DNA of 64,000 nucleotides, taken from NCBI GenBank assembly GCA_963281255.1, contig OY725498.1, forward strand, positions 1,054,001-1,118,000, read 5' to 3'. This document shows, one piece after another, positions 49,009-62,262 of this stretch. A program made the position numbers and the translations under genes. Under the pieces are notes generated by a model, which saw only the letters and a program-made list of their open reading frames with translations, made no database searches and was not told the origin of the DNA. Source of the DNA: Aphrocallistes beatrix (lineage: Eukaryota > Porifera > Hexactinellida > Sceptrulophora > Aphrocallistidae). Within the stretch, counting starts at the first letter, position 1. The number at the start of each line of letters is the position of its first letter.

Positions 49009-49197
49009 ATTTCATGAATTCTCCTAACATTGCATGTTCTAGGCTCTTTGTCTAAATTCATAGAGACACTGCAATTTTAATTATATTCAGTCTTATATAA
49101 AATGCACGCCAATAGTTGAGATATTCTGTAATTATAGTACAATTATTAGGCCTTTGATTCTTTTAAAGATCAATGCTCCTTCTATTGAAAATTCTTC

Positions 49198-49211
49198 AAT
49201 AAAGGAATAAA
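49198..49211 (+). promoter_or_regulatory. Twin AATAAA polyadenylation signals after CMSS1
   Basis: AATAAA occurs at 49198-49203 and again at 49206-49211, about 190 bp after the CMSS1 stop codon and before the next gene. Confidence 0.5.
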
Positions 49212-49450
49212 GATTAACTAAAACCCATTCCGTTTTTTAGGCTTCTTCATAGAAGAATTATTTATTTGCTTGAATTGTACTATAGCCTTTAAACTGGCGT
49301 ATTCCATCATCTTCTAACTCTTTAACATTGCATTATCAGTGTATTGTAAATTAATTATCAGAGGAGCCGTATCTCATATGTTATCCTGGAATATTTCTTT
49401 CTAGCTTGAACACTTATTAAGAGCACAAAATCATTTATTAACATAATAAC

Positions 49451-52400
49451 ATGGCAGAACACTCTATCGAACTTGGTCTGGGAGTCACAATCATCCCCCG
49501 TACACCTCCTTCTCCCGCAGATTCCATTACATGCTTGTTGGAGAAGAAACTTTCATTGCACTCGGATGAGGATAATTTTGAGTTTACACCCGTTAAATGC
49601 GACCGAACAGAGAATTCTCGACGAGACAAGAACAGCCTCGATCCCCATGCACCACCTGAATCTCCTGTCGTGCACGCACGTGCTGTCCCAGACGGATGTA
49701 CGGGTCAAGAAATGAATACTTCCCTCTCCAAATATGGTCCGATTAAGTAAGTGCCACGTCTATGTTGTATTCGCTTATCGAATACTTCGTAACTGTAATT
49801 ATGTCTGTCTACTCACATGTGCATGCGTCTAATACCATGTCATCCTAAGTAGATATAATTTCTACTCGTCGACCTGATTCGTTTGCACATTCTCGAATAT
49901 TTTCAGGAACATAGATTCCAACTGAACCACATTACTTGTGATGTAGGTATATTACAATGATGCCGAAGCTCAGACAAGCTCTAATTGAATTCGAGGTACG
50001 GATTAACATTAATTCAATTTGATTGTTGTCTGAATTAAAATGAGAATTCTATTCCATCTAATACTGGGAGTCCCACCCAGTGCAATTCATTGAATCGGAT
50101 TGTTTGGCATTTGCTTCTTATTTCGAATTAACGTTTTCTTGATTCTAGTTATGCGACTCTGCGCTTAATTGTGTGAAAGATGCCCAAGAAAACCAGCAAT
50201 ACATAATGGGAAGACCTGTCTTTTTCAATTATTCCACCAGTCAAGAGATTACACGGTATGTGTTGAGGTAAATCACGATTCTGAACAACTTTACATATTT
50301 TAACTGCTATTAAATTAACAAGATTCATTCCCAGCATTGTAGCATTAACAACTGCGTTGTAGTAATCCCAATTGTCTCTCAGGTCACCCTATGGTTTTGA
50401 TCCTGGAGCACCCATCTCACACAATTCACATTCCCCTACCCATATCCACCCAACTCACATTCTTCTCTACACTATACTCAACCCCATCTACCCTATATCT
50501 GTGGTATGTGTTATATACATTTACAAAATGTGATCAGCTAATCCTAATTGTAAATTCAATGATTTAAGCATGATTATATTGCATTAGATATTTGAAAATT
50601 TAATATTTACTTCATCACTAAATAGTTTTGTCAAATTTTCTTAATTTATACATTTTTCAATTACATTGCTTGATTCGTGCTCCAATTTGATACATCACTC
50701 TTGTAGGATATACTACACACGATTAGTAGTCCTTGCGGTGCTGTCCAGAAGATTGTCATTTTCAGCAAGAATGGCGTCCAAGCACTTGTCGAGTAAGATA
50801 TTTTATCATCAAAAGTTTTACATGTGTGTAGTGTAGAGCATTTTACTATGCCAAAGTTGAGATCAATTGATATGGCAGAGCAAGTTTCTTTCATTAGAGA
50901 CTCGATGCAGCTGGCAAAAATTATCAATTCTACAATATAAAAAATATAATTAATAATGGCAATCATATTCTTATAAAATTTATCAATGGCATGGCAGACA
51001 TGCAATTTAATGGTGAGACTCTAATAGTTTGCGAGTGGTGGTATCCAATTAAATTTTGTCGCGAAATGAGAATAACTTTGTTCCACTTTTTATTAACCTT
51101 TGTACCTTTCCCACTTGGTATGCAGAGCTAGGTTTCTGAATTGATGAGTCAACAAATAAGATGTATTGTCGATATATCCTAGCTACTTTATTCTTCTTCA
51201 CTCAATTATTGAATTATGTCGGCGAATCCATTATCGTAAAAGCTAGATTCATTTGAACACGTTACCTAGTCCTAACTCATTTATTTCATAATGATGAATA
51301 TAAGGAATCTTGTCAGTTTTCTTAATTGTATAAACTACGTAATTCTATTAGGTTTGACTCAGTGCAGTCTGCAATTCGCGCTAAAGAAGCGCTAGATGGC
51401 GCAGACATTTATGCGGGATGTTGTACATTACGGATTGAATTCTCAAAGGTATGCTTTGTACGTAAACCACTGATATTCTGAATATGTCTAGATTATTATG
51501 CACGCGTTCGTACGCTAAATTAAAATTTAGTTAACGGTCACTTCATATCTAGACTGAACGGTTAAACGTATTCAGAAATGATCGCCTGACATGGGACTAC
51601 ACCCTCGATAGATCATCATGTAAGTTATAATTCAGTTTCTAAGTTTCTATACGCTAAAGCTAGTGAGGACTAACTTACAAGTACATTTCACATATATACG
51701 TAGTTACGAAAAATGTTTTGTTTGTTTAAAATTTAAAAGTTGTTTGTTTAAAATTTGAATTATTATCTCTTAGCATCATTTCACAATCTCACATACACGC
51801 CTGCCGGACAGCACTTGTTAGCAAGTCAGGGACATCTCCCACCAGGGGGGTTCTCTGTCCCCACCTCCCCATTCAGGAGTAAGTTGTTACGATACACATC
51901 GCAGTCCTAAATGCACCCTCTAATTATAAGCTTCCACCACTCACTCCCTTACCAAACTGTTCGGGATAAAGTAATGCATTGGTTTCAAAGCAAACATTGG
52001 AATTTTTAAAATTTTATAAATATTGGGATTCATACAAACGGGAATCGGCAGAAAAAGGTGCTACAAAGTAAGCATTCAAAGGTCAATTCATCATTCCACT
52101 AGATATCCCCAACCAAGAAGACACCCCCGCTGCTCTTCACGCCATAGTGGAGTCAGACACTGTGATAATGCTTTACGGAATCCACGAGAAGTTCAACTGT
52201 GATCACATCTTCAATCTATTGTGCAGCTATGGGAACATCATCAAAATTAAAATCCTCACTAATAAAAACGGGATTGCAATGGCGCAGTTGCATTCCAAGC
52301 TGTCGACTAGTAACGCCGTCAGACATCTCAACCAACAAAAATTAATGGGAAATACCTTAGAATTATCGTATGTTGGTTCTAATTATTTTTTTATCCCTAC

Positions 52401-53511
52401 TTGCATTTTGCATTATCATTGTTATTTGCGTCACAGGCTATCTCGACACCCTTATATAGCAGATCCGCCTTCTGGTTACATCGCAGAGCTATGCGACAAC
52501 TCTCTCGCTGTAAAAGAGTATGCTAATTCCAGAAATAACAGGTAGTTCAATGTCGAAGAATATTTTTTACATAAGTGTTCGATTTAGACTGCATCCCTTT
52601 TAACCCTAATGTCCATTTCTACGCATGTTTGATGTAAACCAACAAAGCAAATTAAATGCCTGTTAAGTCTCATTAATTAAGACTTGATTAGTACTAAAAG
52701 CTTTTGGCTCCATAACTATCCCCACAGATAATTGTAATTAATTGATTTTAAATGCAATAATGAAGGCCAATATCGACCACTCTAGAGCCATTCTAGATAA
52801 TGATCACTTGTACACAGGTCAAAGTCATTTAGGCCAGTCCTTTAAAATTAATTTTACACATACTTTTTCTTTCTAGATTCATTCCCAATGACGCTACTTC
52901 CAAAAATCGTAAGTACACATCATCTTAGCATTTACGCAATTCGTGTAATCTCTACATGATTTCTTTATATAAGCCAATTGTTCGACAGGCATTCTTCCTC
53001 CAACAAAAGTACTACATTTTTACAACGCACCTCCTGACAGTACGAATGACTCACTCCTGAATGTAAGTGAACTAATATAGTATAGTATACCAGAACCAGA
53101 TGCTAAACTGATATGAGCGTTTATCTTTTGATTGTTTGATTTTGTAGATTTTTAAACACTTGCAAATCACTGAACCACATGCAATTCGTTTCTTCGAATA
53201 CAGTGAGTTTAACTAATATTTATACCTTAGATGCAGGCTATTTTTGTATATTTATTTCAAGGTTGAAACATGTTCCCCTTTTCAATTTTCAGATTTCAGT
53301 TTATGTAAAATTGTATGATAAAGCCGCTTCAATGCATTGTCTAGATGGAAAGGCTCGAGCAGGATTAATGCAGTGGTTAGATGTGGAGTCTGCACTCAAT
53401 GCTTTTGTATTAGCTAACCATGCAACAGTTCACACTTCGTCAAGTAAGCTCCCTGATACCCGCGTTCTAACTCGACTTCTCAGTTATAACATTGCCAGTG
53501 TCGCCAGCTGA
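49451..53511 (+). CDS. HNRNPL: hnRNP L-type RNA-binding protein (four RRMs)
   Basis: Fourteen exons: 49451-49746, 49947-49995, 50149-50255, 50383-50503, 50707-50792, 51352-51448, 51553-51619, 51774-51878, 52103-52367, 52437-52541, 52877-52908, 52989-53062, 53148-53202, 53300-53511; 556 residues, all phases consistent. RRM1: SPVVHARAVPDG, YITMMPKLRQALIEFE, FFNYSTSQEITR. RRM2: ILLYTILNPIYPIS, VQKIVIFSKNGVQALVEFDS, GCCTLRIEFSKTERLNVF. RRM3: VIMLYGIHEKFNCDHIFNLL, GIAMAQLHSK. RRM4: VLHFYNAPPD with LMQWLDVESALNAFVLANH. hnRNP L binds CA-rich RNA and regulates splicing. The small intron between exons 9 and 10 (52368-52436, 69 bp) has no stop and keeps frame, so its retention would add 23 residues. 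The last acceptor is the inner of two AGs (53299), chosen because the outer one gives an early stop. Confidence 0.9.
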
Positions 53512-53534
53512 GTTGTTTGGCATTTCATTCACAT

Positions 53535-53705
53535 TCAAATGTTCATGCCATGTTCATGCCAAATCAAAGTCTTTTGCCATGTTCATGCCAAAAGTCAAAA
53601 GTTCTTGCCATGTTTATGTCAAAAGTCAAAAGTTCATGCCACGTTCATGCTAAAAGTCAAAAGTTCATGCCACGTTCATGCTAAAAGTCAAAAGTTCATG
53701 AAAAT
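53535..53705. repeat. Minisatellite of about 30-bp units (GTTCATGCCACG type)
   Basis: About five imperfect units containing GTTCATGCCA and AAAAGTCAAAA lie directly after the hnRNP L stop codon. The last two units (from about 53632) are nearly identical, so the array has been active recently. It is transcribed if the hnRNP L 3' UTR extends this far. Confidence 0.8.
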
Positions 53706-54118
53706 AGTCAAATCTAACTTTGTTCATTGATATGGCAACATTGAATATTACGTATATCTTATCCTGTAGCCAATAATTCAGCTTACACCTTCAAACTAGC
53801 ATTCTCTTCCAGCAGTTTTGAGTAACTCCACTAATCTATATACCGCTCCAACTTGCTTCCTTCCCGCCTTGTCCCGCCCAGCAGATATTATATAATCAAT
53901 CTTCCAGCCTGCATGCTTTCAGTCAGAACAGTATATTTATTTTGTCATTTTTCATTTTCATTTAGGATTGTACAATTTGTGATTGTCACTTCGAACTGGT
54001 ATCAGTATTGCTTCTGAGCTAAATTATTCTCATTTTCATCTGTACATATTTTGAACTGCCAATCAAATCATTGAACAGATCTAATAAACTGATATTCACA
54101 ATATTTTCACTTCAACCA

Positions 54119-55272
54119 GGGATGTTTTCCAGGGGGAACGCAGGGGAACACTGCTCCCCTAATAATGATTCATATGAACAACTGCAGGTTACCATTTAGG
54201 ATACGGCTCATTACATTCTTATTCGTCTTACACTTTCCATGAAGAAATAGTTTAATATATTAGTTAAGAGTATCTTGCCATAGTTATCTTTCAATCGAGG
54301 CACAGTCAAGACTTTCGAATAAATATTTCAACAAGTAATTGTCAATCAAGGTTGCAACCGACTAGTTCAATATTCGGTTAGACCAAATACTATTTGGCAA
54401 ATAGTTGATATTCGGTTGGGAACCGAATGTCAGTATTCGTATTCGGTTAGGGAACTATTCATGAATGCTGATATTCGGTTCAATCGGTTTCAACCTTGTT
54501 GTCAATAAATTATTTTAGTATTAACGCTGACACATTAATTAAAAAATTGCTCGATACAATGAACAATCACCTTTCTGCTACGAATGCAGCTAGATCTGTT
54601 CGAACGCATACCTACCGAAGCTTCTCGATCAAATGTGCGTTCTTTTTCCCGACTTTTGGCACAAAGTTGGATGTTGACTATGGTGTGAAGAGGTCCGATC
54701 ACCCTGTGTAATCACTTCGACCTCGAAAACAATTCTACAGTGTCTGCATTCCAAGATTATGTTGACAATCACGAGTTCCTGATGATCTTTATCCTTTACT
54801 GTGAGATGCTGCTCCTGTATCCCAGTTTCATCAGCTGAATGCTTTCAGTCAAACGAACTTAATTAGCAGTTCTTCAAGAAATCGTTTACTCATCGAGCAG
54901 ATTGCAAATTTGATGTTTGTAAAGCTATATAGCCCTCCAATTAATGCCCGGAATCCAAGTAAATATGCCAAATTTTGGTTGCACCTTCTTCCACCATCTT
55001 GTAAAAAACACAAGATGGTAGGTGACCAAGAGGAGACAGAGCGACGAAGTGAGTATGGGAACTACTATAGTACAATTTATGTTTGTCCGATATTTTTTTG
55101 ACAATAAAAACGAATTTTATTTGATATACAATATAATCAATTGACTTTTCTCTAATCTGCATATAGACTCAACTTTTTTTCTCTGCTTAGAAGCCTTTCT
55201 CTGCTTAGAAGCCTGGACACCCCTTTAACTTCCGTGACCGCTCCCCCACTTCTAAGATTTGAAAAACATCAC
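54119..55272. mobile_element. Non-autonomous hAT-like element
   Basis: The left end CAGGGATGTTTTCC and the right end, read in reverse CAGTGATGTTTTTC, form imperfect terminal inverted repeats. Flanks ACTTCAAC and ACTTCTTC agree at six of eight bases, fitting an old 8-bp hAT duplication. Internal frames of 60-70 codons have no transposase motif that I recognise. A smaller hAT MITE sits inside at 54347-54498. Confidence 0.5.
54347..54498. mobile_element. hAT MITE with exact 8-bp target duplication
   Basis: A 152-bp element with terminal inverted repeats CAAGGTTGCAACCGA and, at the right in reverse, CAAGGTTGAAACCGA. TTGTCAAT is duplicated exactly at 54339-54346 and 54499-54506. The interior repeats ATTCGGTT several times. 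The perfect duplication implies a fairly young insertion. Confidence 0.88.
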
Positions 55273-55745
55273 TGACTTCTTCATCCATTAATATGCTTTA
55301 TTGTCTGGACAAAACAGTAAATCCTCTGATATTATTAGACAGGATAATCAGTTTTCTGAATTGAATAATTGAGCACATTAAAGTATCCATTTATTACACG
55401 AGCATCGATGTGGGGCTTTACTGAATTAAGAATTAAATTTCACATTTCTAGCACTTCACAGTTCCTCAATCAACTTTGACAAACAAAACAAACATTGAGT
55501 TTTAATATATAAGATGAAGTGAGCTAATTGATACGTATGCTTATATAAAATTCCATTATAGTACTCTCGTCTCATAAAGGGATTATGAAGTATGTATTTT
55601 CATATTCAAATACGAAAAAATAAAGGTATTAATGAAGGAAATAATACGATATAAACAATTAGGCTATTCCTAAACACTACAACATGAAGTGATAAAACCT
55701 ATTCATTAATAACTATCTGTAAGTCGACAAAAATAGTATACTAAA

Positions 55746-58700
55746 TCAAAGTAACGCGAATAAGGCTTGAAGCAGTACCACAGCTATGAAGAGTGGGAAG
55801 AGAGAGACGGACACAGATGCACCAGATGGTGTAGTGGGTACAGAAGTAGTAGATTGTGTCGGAGTCGTAGGAGCCACACACGAATACGATCCAACTGTAT
55901 TCACACATATCTCTGTGGCAGGACACGCGACAGTGAATATATCATCACACTCATTGAAATCTCCACAACTCAAAGAGTCTGTTCGCAGCACGTAGCCACT
56001 CCTACACGAACATGTGTAAGTCTTCTCGACGTTTGTACAATTATGTTCACAACTATGCAATGGTGGATCCGCACACTCATTAATGTCCACACAGGAATCA
56101 GCCACCGATCCTTCCTCATAGCCATCGTCACAGAAACAGACCTCACTTCCATTCACGACACCACACACTCCGTTACTACAATTCAGATTACAAGTTTGGT
56201 TTGTAAAACACATACCAGTGGTAACGTTCAGTTGGAAGCCATCATGACATTTACAAACAAAGCCACCAACCGTGTTCTCACAGATCTGTTGACATGGGTT
56301 CAGAGCACATTCATTGATGTCGACACAGGTGCCTGATGCCTGTTGGATATAGCCTTGTGTGCAATCACATCGGAAGCTGCCGACCACGTTCACACAAGTT
56401 TGTGAAGGAGACATGCATGTGTGAAATAGTCCACTCTCATTAACACATTCATTCAGGTCTGTGCAGATCATACCATTACCGGAAGTACCAGTTGGACAAG
56501 GGCCACATTGTCCACTAATAGAAGGGGGTGGGAGATCAGTGCATGTGACACCTGGGTAGCATTCCTGCTGCAAGCAACCATCCGAGTCCATCTCGCACAG
56601 ATCTCCAGTATAACCAGCAGTGCACTGACACGCTTCTAGTTTGTAACGCAAAGATACAGACTCGAAAGAATAGACACCCTGTCTGCACATGCCCCCATTC
56701 TCACAGGCGCATGCAATTATGTCGAAGTTGATGGAAGCATTGGCTCCTTGGACGTCAATACCTATCAGGGAGAGAAAGAAGGGAGTGCTAGCGGGTTGAG
56801 GGAGGGAGAGGGAGATAGTGAACTGCTTAGATAGTACGAGGCCTGGAACCATCGGTAGGAAAACGCTATGATTCGAGTTCACCTGTAATATGGCGCCCGT
56901 GTCCTCATCAGTAAGTTGAACAGAAAAGTAGTGAGGCTGCTCTCCTCGAATTAAGCGGATTTCACTGCTCCCGTTCAGTAGAAACAGGAAAGGCGGAGAG
57001 TTGGATATTCCCATTTGTTGGACAAAGAAATCCGTATTTTGGTCTGCACTATTGGTTGCTATCATTTCATTCCCAGTCTGTTGGAAATCAAACAGACAGG
57101 GAGGACTGGTATCACACAGCGCAATAGCTTCGGGTGAGTATGTAATCTCGTCTGAGAATAACGGTTCAAACGCGTTGTTTGTGTAAGAAGAGCTATCTTG
57201 ACCACTGGGATAGAAAAAAAGAGGAGTAGTCATGCTAAGATTCCAAGTTTGGCCGAACTCGTAATGGATTGCTCTCTGAGAGGAATTAATCGAGATTGGA
57301 ATAAAACTGTTATAAGGTATCAGATCATCTTCTTGGTTATCATTCCAGGTACCCATGAGACCTTCTGTGTTGTACTTGTGTTCAGGAGGGAGAGCAAGCA
57401 AGTAGTCCAAGATCCCGTTCTTAACTGAAACAATGAGAGACAAACTACCGCCTAGAATAATGAGAAAGTTGTTCGAAGAGTCAACTTCAATATCCAAAGG
57501 AGCGTTGGAGTAGCTGTCACCTTGTTGTAATAGCATCGGAGTCAGGTTAATGGGCATACCGCCACTGATGGAGAAAGTCACATTCATTTGTAGTGGTGCT
57601 GAAGGTTCAAGCAGTATCTCCATTCGAATCAGGTTATTGAACTGAAAAGCTAGACCAGTTAGAACTGTGGCTTGAGTCACATTTAGAGAGGTGCGAGTTC
57701 TCCCTTGAAGCTCGAAAGAGGGAAAGACAGAAGGCATCGTGCGTACCAATAAATACTCTCCGAACCCGTTGAAAGTGTATTCGAAATTGTCTAGTGTAAT
57801 GTAGTGAGGATCCCCGTAGATGCAGATGAACCGAGGAGGTCTATATCCCTGACATGTGTTCCTTCTCCTTAATTGGTAGTAGCCCTGCTTCAATGAATCG
57901 CTGTAAGAGCAAGCAATCGCTGAGCTTATGGAGTCAAAGATATTATAATTGTCAGGGTCTAGTCGTTGGGAGTATCTGGTGTAGAGTGAGAGGTCCGTGT
58001 TCAAGATGAAATTTGTGTAGCAACAACGTACGAACTGACCACCACTACCACCTCTGTTTTCATAGCAAACTGTGCCGGATGTAGAATCACCGATCACCCT
58101 GAACCTTCTATCAAACCTAGCCTGTCCTCTCCAACACGGACATGGAATTGAATCAGAGATCCCAGGAACTATACCGAAAAATAAATCAAGATCTAAATTG
58201 ATGAAGTTATTGCATATTTGCAATTGATCTTGTATAAAGTTGTTGTAGCTGTCCAATGAGATCTGGTATCCCAACACCTACAACATTTATAAATAAGAAT
58301 ACATAGATAGAGACACGTACATTTTAAGTGGTAGGAAGTAATCCACTACTAGAAATTGTTAATATCAACGACAGTCCAATAACATACCTGCCAGCTCATT
58401 ACAGTCAATTTCCTAGGCGAATAACTAATTTCCCCTGGACATTTGCTCATTTCCCTGAAAGCGATTTTTTTTATATCTAAAAAAATATCTCACTTGCTCC
58501 GCCCGTTCGTTTGCATAATTTGTCTTTTCGGGAAAATATTAAAATCGTACAATTCTTAACTCGAGGTGCGTGTTGTCTTAATTTGTAAATATGTGAGATT
58601 TTCTTTTCGTAACTAGTTAATACAGTCGAAATCGGGTTATTTTGACACCGGGTTTTTTTGTCCCATTGGGTTATTTTGTCGTCAAGTCAGTGTAAAAATT

Positions 58701-61680
58701 GTTTTATTCATAATTCAATTATAAAATAATCGGATTATTTTGTCTATCAGGTTATTTTGTCGTTTTGGCAGTGCAATCAAATGGACAAAATAACCCGATT
58801 TCGACTGTATGCAAAATATTTTTTTAAGTATCAGGATTATTTAACTTAAAAACAAAGTAAAAGGAGTTTTCAACATACATTTCTCGCTATTTCTTCTCCA
58901 TTTTCATTCAAACATCCAATATTATTAACCCCTGTCTTCCCAGAGAACGGATGGAGACCAAAATGTTGAGGTAGGTTGAATCCGATCACTGCACCGCCTT
59001 CCCATGTAACGCCTCCGCATAAGTACTCACAGATGAAGTATGCCTTGTCTCCATCTGTCGTCAGGATACACTGGTAACTATTCGTTCTCCCACACGCTTC
59101 TGAGTAGTCGGGACCAAACTGAGCACACTTGATGTATGTGCTACGGTCGGCCGGGAATGGGGGCACACCGATCCATGTTGCAATTATCGACCAATCAGGA
59201 TTAAAGTTGGAAGTGTTAAAGTGTTCTTGTACGATGCCTATATTAATTATACGAGAAATATATAATAATTGGTCATATAATTACAAAGAAAATAACTTTT
59301 AAGTTCTAATTACTAATTAAACAATTAACTCACTTGAAATATTCGATAGAATGTATGGATCTACTGAATAACGATAGTAGACATCTCCAAACTCTCTATG
59401 GTCATGAGCTGCCCAGTAAGCAGCCAGGATAGGAGAACGAATAGAAGTGTCAGGGAAAGTTCTGGGATTTACTCCGGCGCCACAACTCCCGAGACTTATA
59501 AACCCGTTTGAACCAACATACGCGCTAGCCTGAATCGATTCACCTGCCGGCAGGAAGATGGAGACTCTCAATTCTTCTCCGCAGACATTTAATTCTTTTG
59601 GCACTTCATTGTCACCTGCGCTTGAACCATAAGGGAAAGTAAAGTTCGGTAGCAGAAATGCACTCAACGAAGACACTTTCACTTCAGAAATATCGAAAAT
59701 TACATCTTTCTCTAAACTATCACTAGATATATTCAGTTGTCCAGAATAGATTAGCTGGGGAGTGAGAGGCTCAGTCAAATCGCTGCAAATGTAAAATATT
59801 GAATTGTTAAAACTTCCGTCATATATACAGCTTGCAAATATCTTCTCTGCTACATCAGTTAGCTGGTTGTTTTCCAATGTCAATTCAAGGAAGTTGAGAG
59901 TATCTACTGGACTGGTATAGACATCAGATTGTCCGACCGAAAAGAAGTCATTTCGATGAAAACAAAAACCATATCCTCGTAACTCGATAATAACGCTCTC
60001 TTGAACGGCTGATGCTAAAACGGTTCCGTCTTGATTCTCAGCTATGAAAGGTAAGAAATAAGTGGTATTGATTAGAGTGTATATCTCATTAGAGGGACAG
60101 TATCGGCCGATTACGATTTCTAACTCTTCCCTCTCATTTTGATTAACTCGATCAAAGGACTCGAAAAAGAAATAATCTCTCCAATAACCATTTCGAAAAG
60201 ATAGAATTTGAGCAGTGAGAAATTGTTCAGCTGTTGCAAGTTGAGTTCTTGTAGTGTACAAGTTCCCACTATTTCTTCCGATTGCTGAAATAGTGAGATA
60301 TTCTATTCCATTGCAAGTTGAACCAAAATCTATTGCAGAATCAATGCGAATTAAATTGTACTCGAACGAAAATTCGTGAGCACAAAATGGTTGGAATTCA
60401 AGAGATTGTGCAGGCTGTGTATACATGACTTCTATTTCCTCTTTGTTAAGAACATGTGTAGATGCAATATCAATAAAATAAGAGCGACTGGCTAATAAAC
60501 TACCAATTCGTACAAATGTAAAGTCTGTTCCATTAGCTACATTAGCCAAGGTAGTATTCATTGGGAGATGTCCAATGCCAAAGAAACTGCGTTCTTGAGA
60601 ATCGTAACGTGCTGCCAACCGAGATGTAAAATTTAAACCTTGAAAGGATAGGGTTACTTCGAAAGAAGTAGAAAAATCATTGAAGCACAGATTTCCATCA
60701 GTTAGATTAGAACATCTCAAATTCTCTCGTAGTGCTCTACTGCAAACTCCAATGTTTTGTTGAATTGGAAATGTTACCGTGAATATGTCTATGCCAAACT
60801 TAAAACGAGCATCCTCGAAAAAGGATCCATTTATTAGATCAGAAGTACGCTCAAATCCTCCAAACATAAACTGAAAGGGCAACGGTTTTATCGTAACAAG
60901 ATAAGAAATCGTGAAATCTTCAACGTCCAAATCATTCAGCATTATTTCAAAGGAATTCCCTTCAGTTTGATAGGTAAAGGTTCGTGTACGTGCATCATCA
61001 GTCTCGAAAAAAAACTGACTGTACAAGGGGGAAAATATAGTAAGAGAAATCTCATACCTGTCAGGTTGAATTTCTGATATAGTATTCCAAGTTAGATTGA
61101 ACTTCAGTTTATTTTCCATCGTACAATAAAACGCAGAATTAGTTATCTCAATATAAATGGAAACATAGGGAATAATAAATTCAGGAGCTGACCATCCTTC
61201 TTGTTTAAAGAAAAAAAAGTTATCACTAATAAAGTTTTTTGTCTGACTATTTTCAATTCGAATAAAAAAAGAAGAAATAGAGCGAGCGATATATTCGTGT
61301 AGAAGGATAAACCTAAAATCTGAAGAAGAAAGTTGGAATTGCTGGACATACGAATTGCTTGCAAATTGAGAATAACTAGTTTTTTCACCACCAGCAAAAT
61401 AATATGTTTCCTTAGTACCATTGCTACAAGTCTCAGCACAGTTAGAGTAGGCGATAGCATCCAAACTGTAATCCAGGTCTCTAGTCCGGTTTTGAACGAG
61501 TGATACATCCAGATCTGTGGTTACATTAAAAGTTAATAGGAGTCTCCCCGCGTCTAAATCCAAATCGTAGTTGGATAGTTGAATTGTAGCCTCTGGTGCT
61601 GGTGCCTGACAATGAACTACAAATGTGCTGTCTATAGAGAAGAGGATCAACAGTGACAAGGGAAGAAGAGTCCAAGTCAT
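55746..61680 (-). CDS. NIDO-AMOP-VWD-EGF adhesion/mucin-like surface protein
   Basis: Three exons on the minus strand, 61680-59334, 59237-58879 and 58277-55746, join in phase to 1745 residues. A signal peptide (LLPLSLLILFSIDSTFVV) is followed by about 640 extracellular residues with many N-glycosylation sequons and no family that I recognise. A NIDO domain is split by intron 1 (VGSNGFISLGSCG, SPILAAYWAAHDHREFGDVY, then WSIIATWIGV and CILTTDGDKAYFICEY). AMOP follows (PCPCWRGQARFDRRF, RCCYTN), then VWD (CIYGDPHYITLDNFEYTFNG). A run of about five to six EGF and calcium-binding EGF modules comes next (DINECALNPCQQICENTVGG, DINECADPPLHSCEHNC). The C-terminus is hydrophobic (SLFPLFIAVVLLQALFALL), a membrane or GPI anchor. 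NIDO-AMOP-VWD order matches MUC4/SUSD2-like and coral mucin-like proteins. Confidence 0.9.
58623..58807. mobile_element. pogo/Tc1-type MITE in intron 2 of the mucin-like gene
   Basis: A 185-bp element flanked by TA (58621-58622, 58808-58809). Terminal inverted repeats of about 24 bp are nearly perfect: CAGTCGAAATCGGGTTATTT and its exact inverse. The phrase GGTTATTTTGTC is repeated internally. It is related by its ends (TACAGTCGAA.TCG) to 3196-3334 but much better preserved. Confidence 0.88.
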
Positions 61681-62262
61681 TGCAGTAGTAGGAGATCAAT
61701 TTGAAAGCAGTGAAACAATTGGAGTATTCTGGAAATCGTTTGGGATATATAATTAATTCATAATGCCTATTGCAATAACACTTCTTACTGTTACTATATT
61801 TGTTACTTTGTAATGATGTAATCACAATATGCTGTTGCTAGGAATGATCGCAGTAACTTCCAATCCGGATACAAATTGCATTAAAACAAATATTACACAT
61901 GTTAGATCGGGAAATCCTGCACTGGACTTATAGTACGTACCAGTTAGCACACTTTTGCCATTCTATCATAACTTAAATAAAAGTTGGCAGGTCACAATAG
62001 CACATAGATGGAATAATTATGGTAAATATTTGAGGTAAGCTGCCATTTCTGGACAATGTTTCCAGGGTTACATTTTAGGAATGGTATAACCTCAGGATGG
62101 AAGCATTTTTGAGTTCCTTATGTCAACTTGATCCACCTAAGTTGGCTGTGATCCTCGCCTATTGACATGGTTAAACTTGCAGCCGTGACAAATGCTGCTG
62201 TATCACTTAAACTGAATCTGGAAGTGGGAAAGAATTAACTTAACTATACACATATATACATA
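61681..62262. other. Upstream region of the mucin-like gene
   Basis: This region presumably contains the promoter of the minus-strand gene. I see no other gene and no repeat with clear ends. Confidence 0.35.

Noticed and set aside
53539-53730. Open frame with HVHAKSQKF repeats
   Set aside because: It is the translation of the minisatellite after hnRNP L.
54496-55101. Short frames in the hAT-like element as possible transposase exons
   Set aside because: I could not find any catalytic or dimerisation motif of hAT transposase in them.
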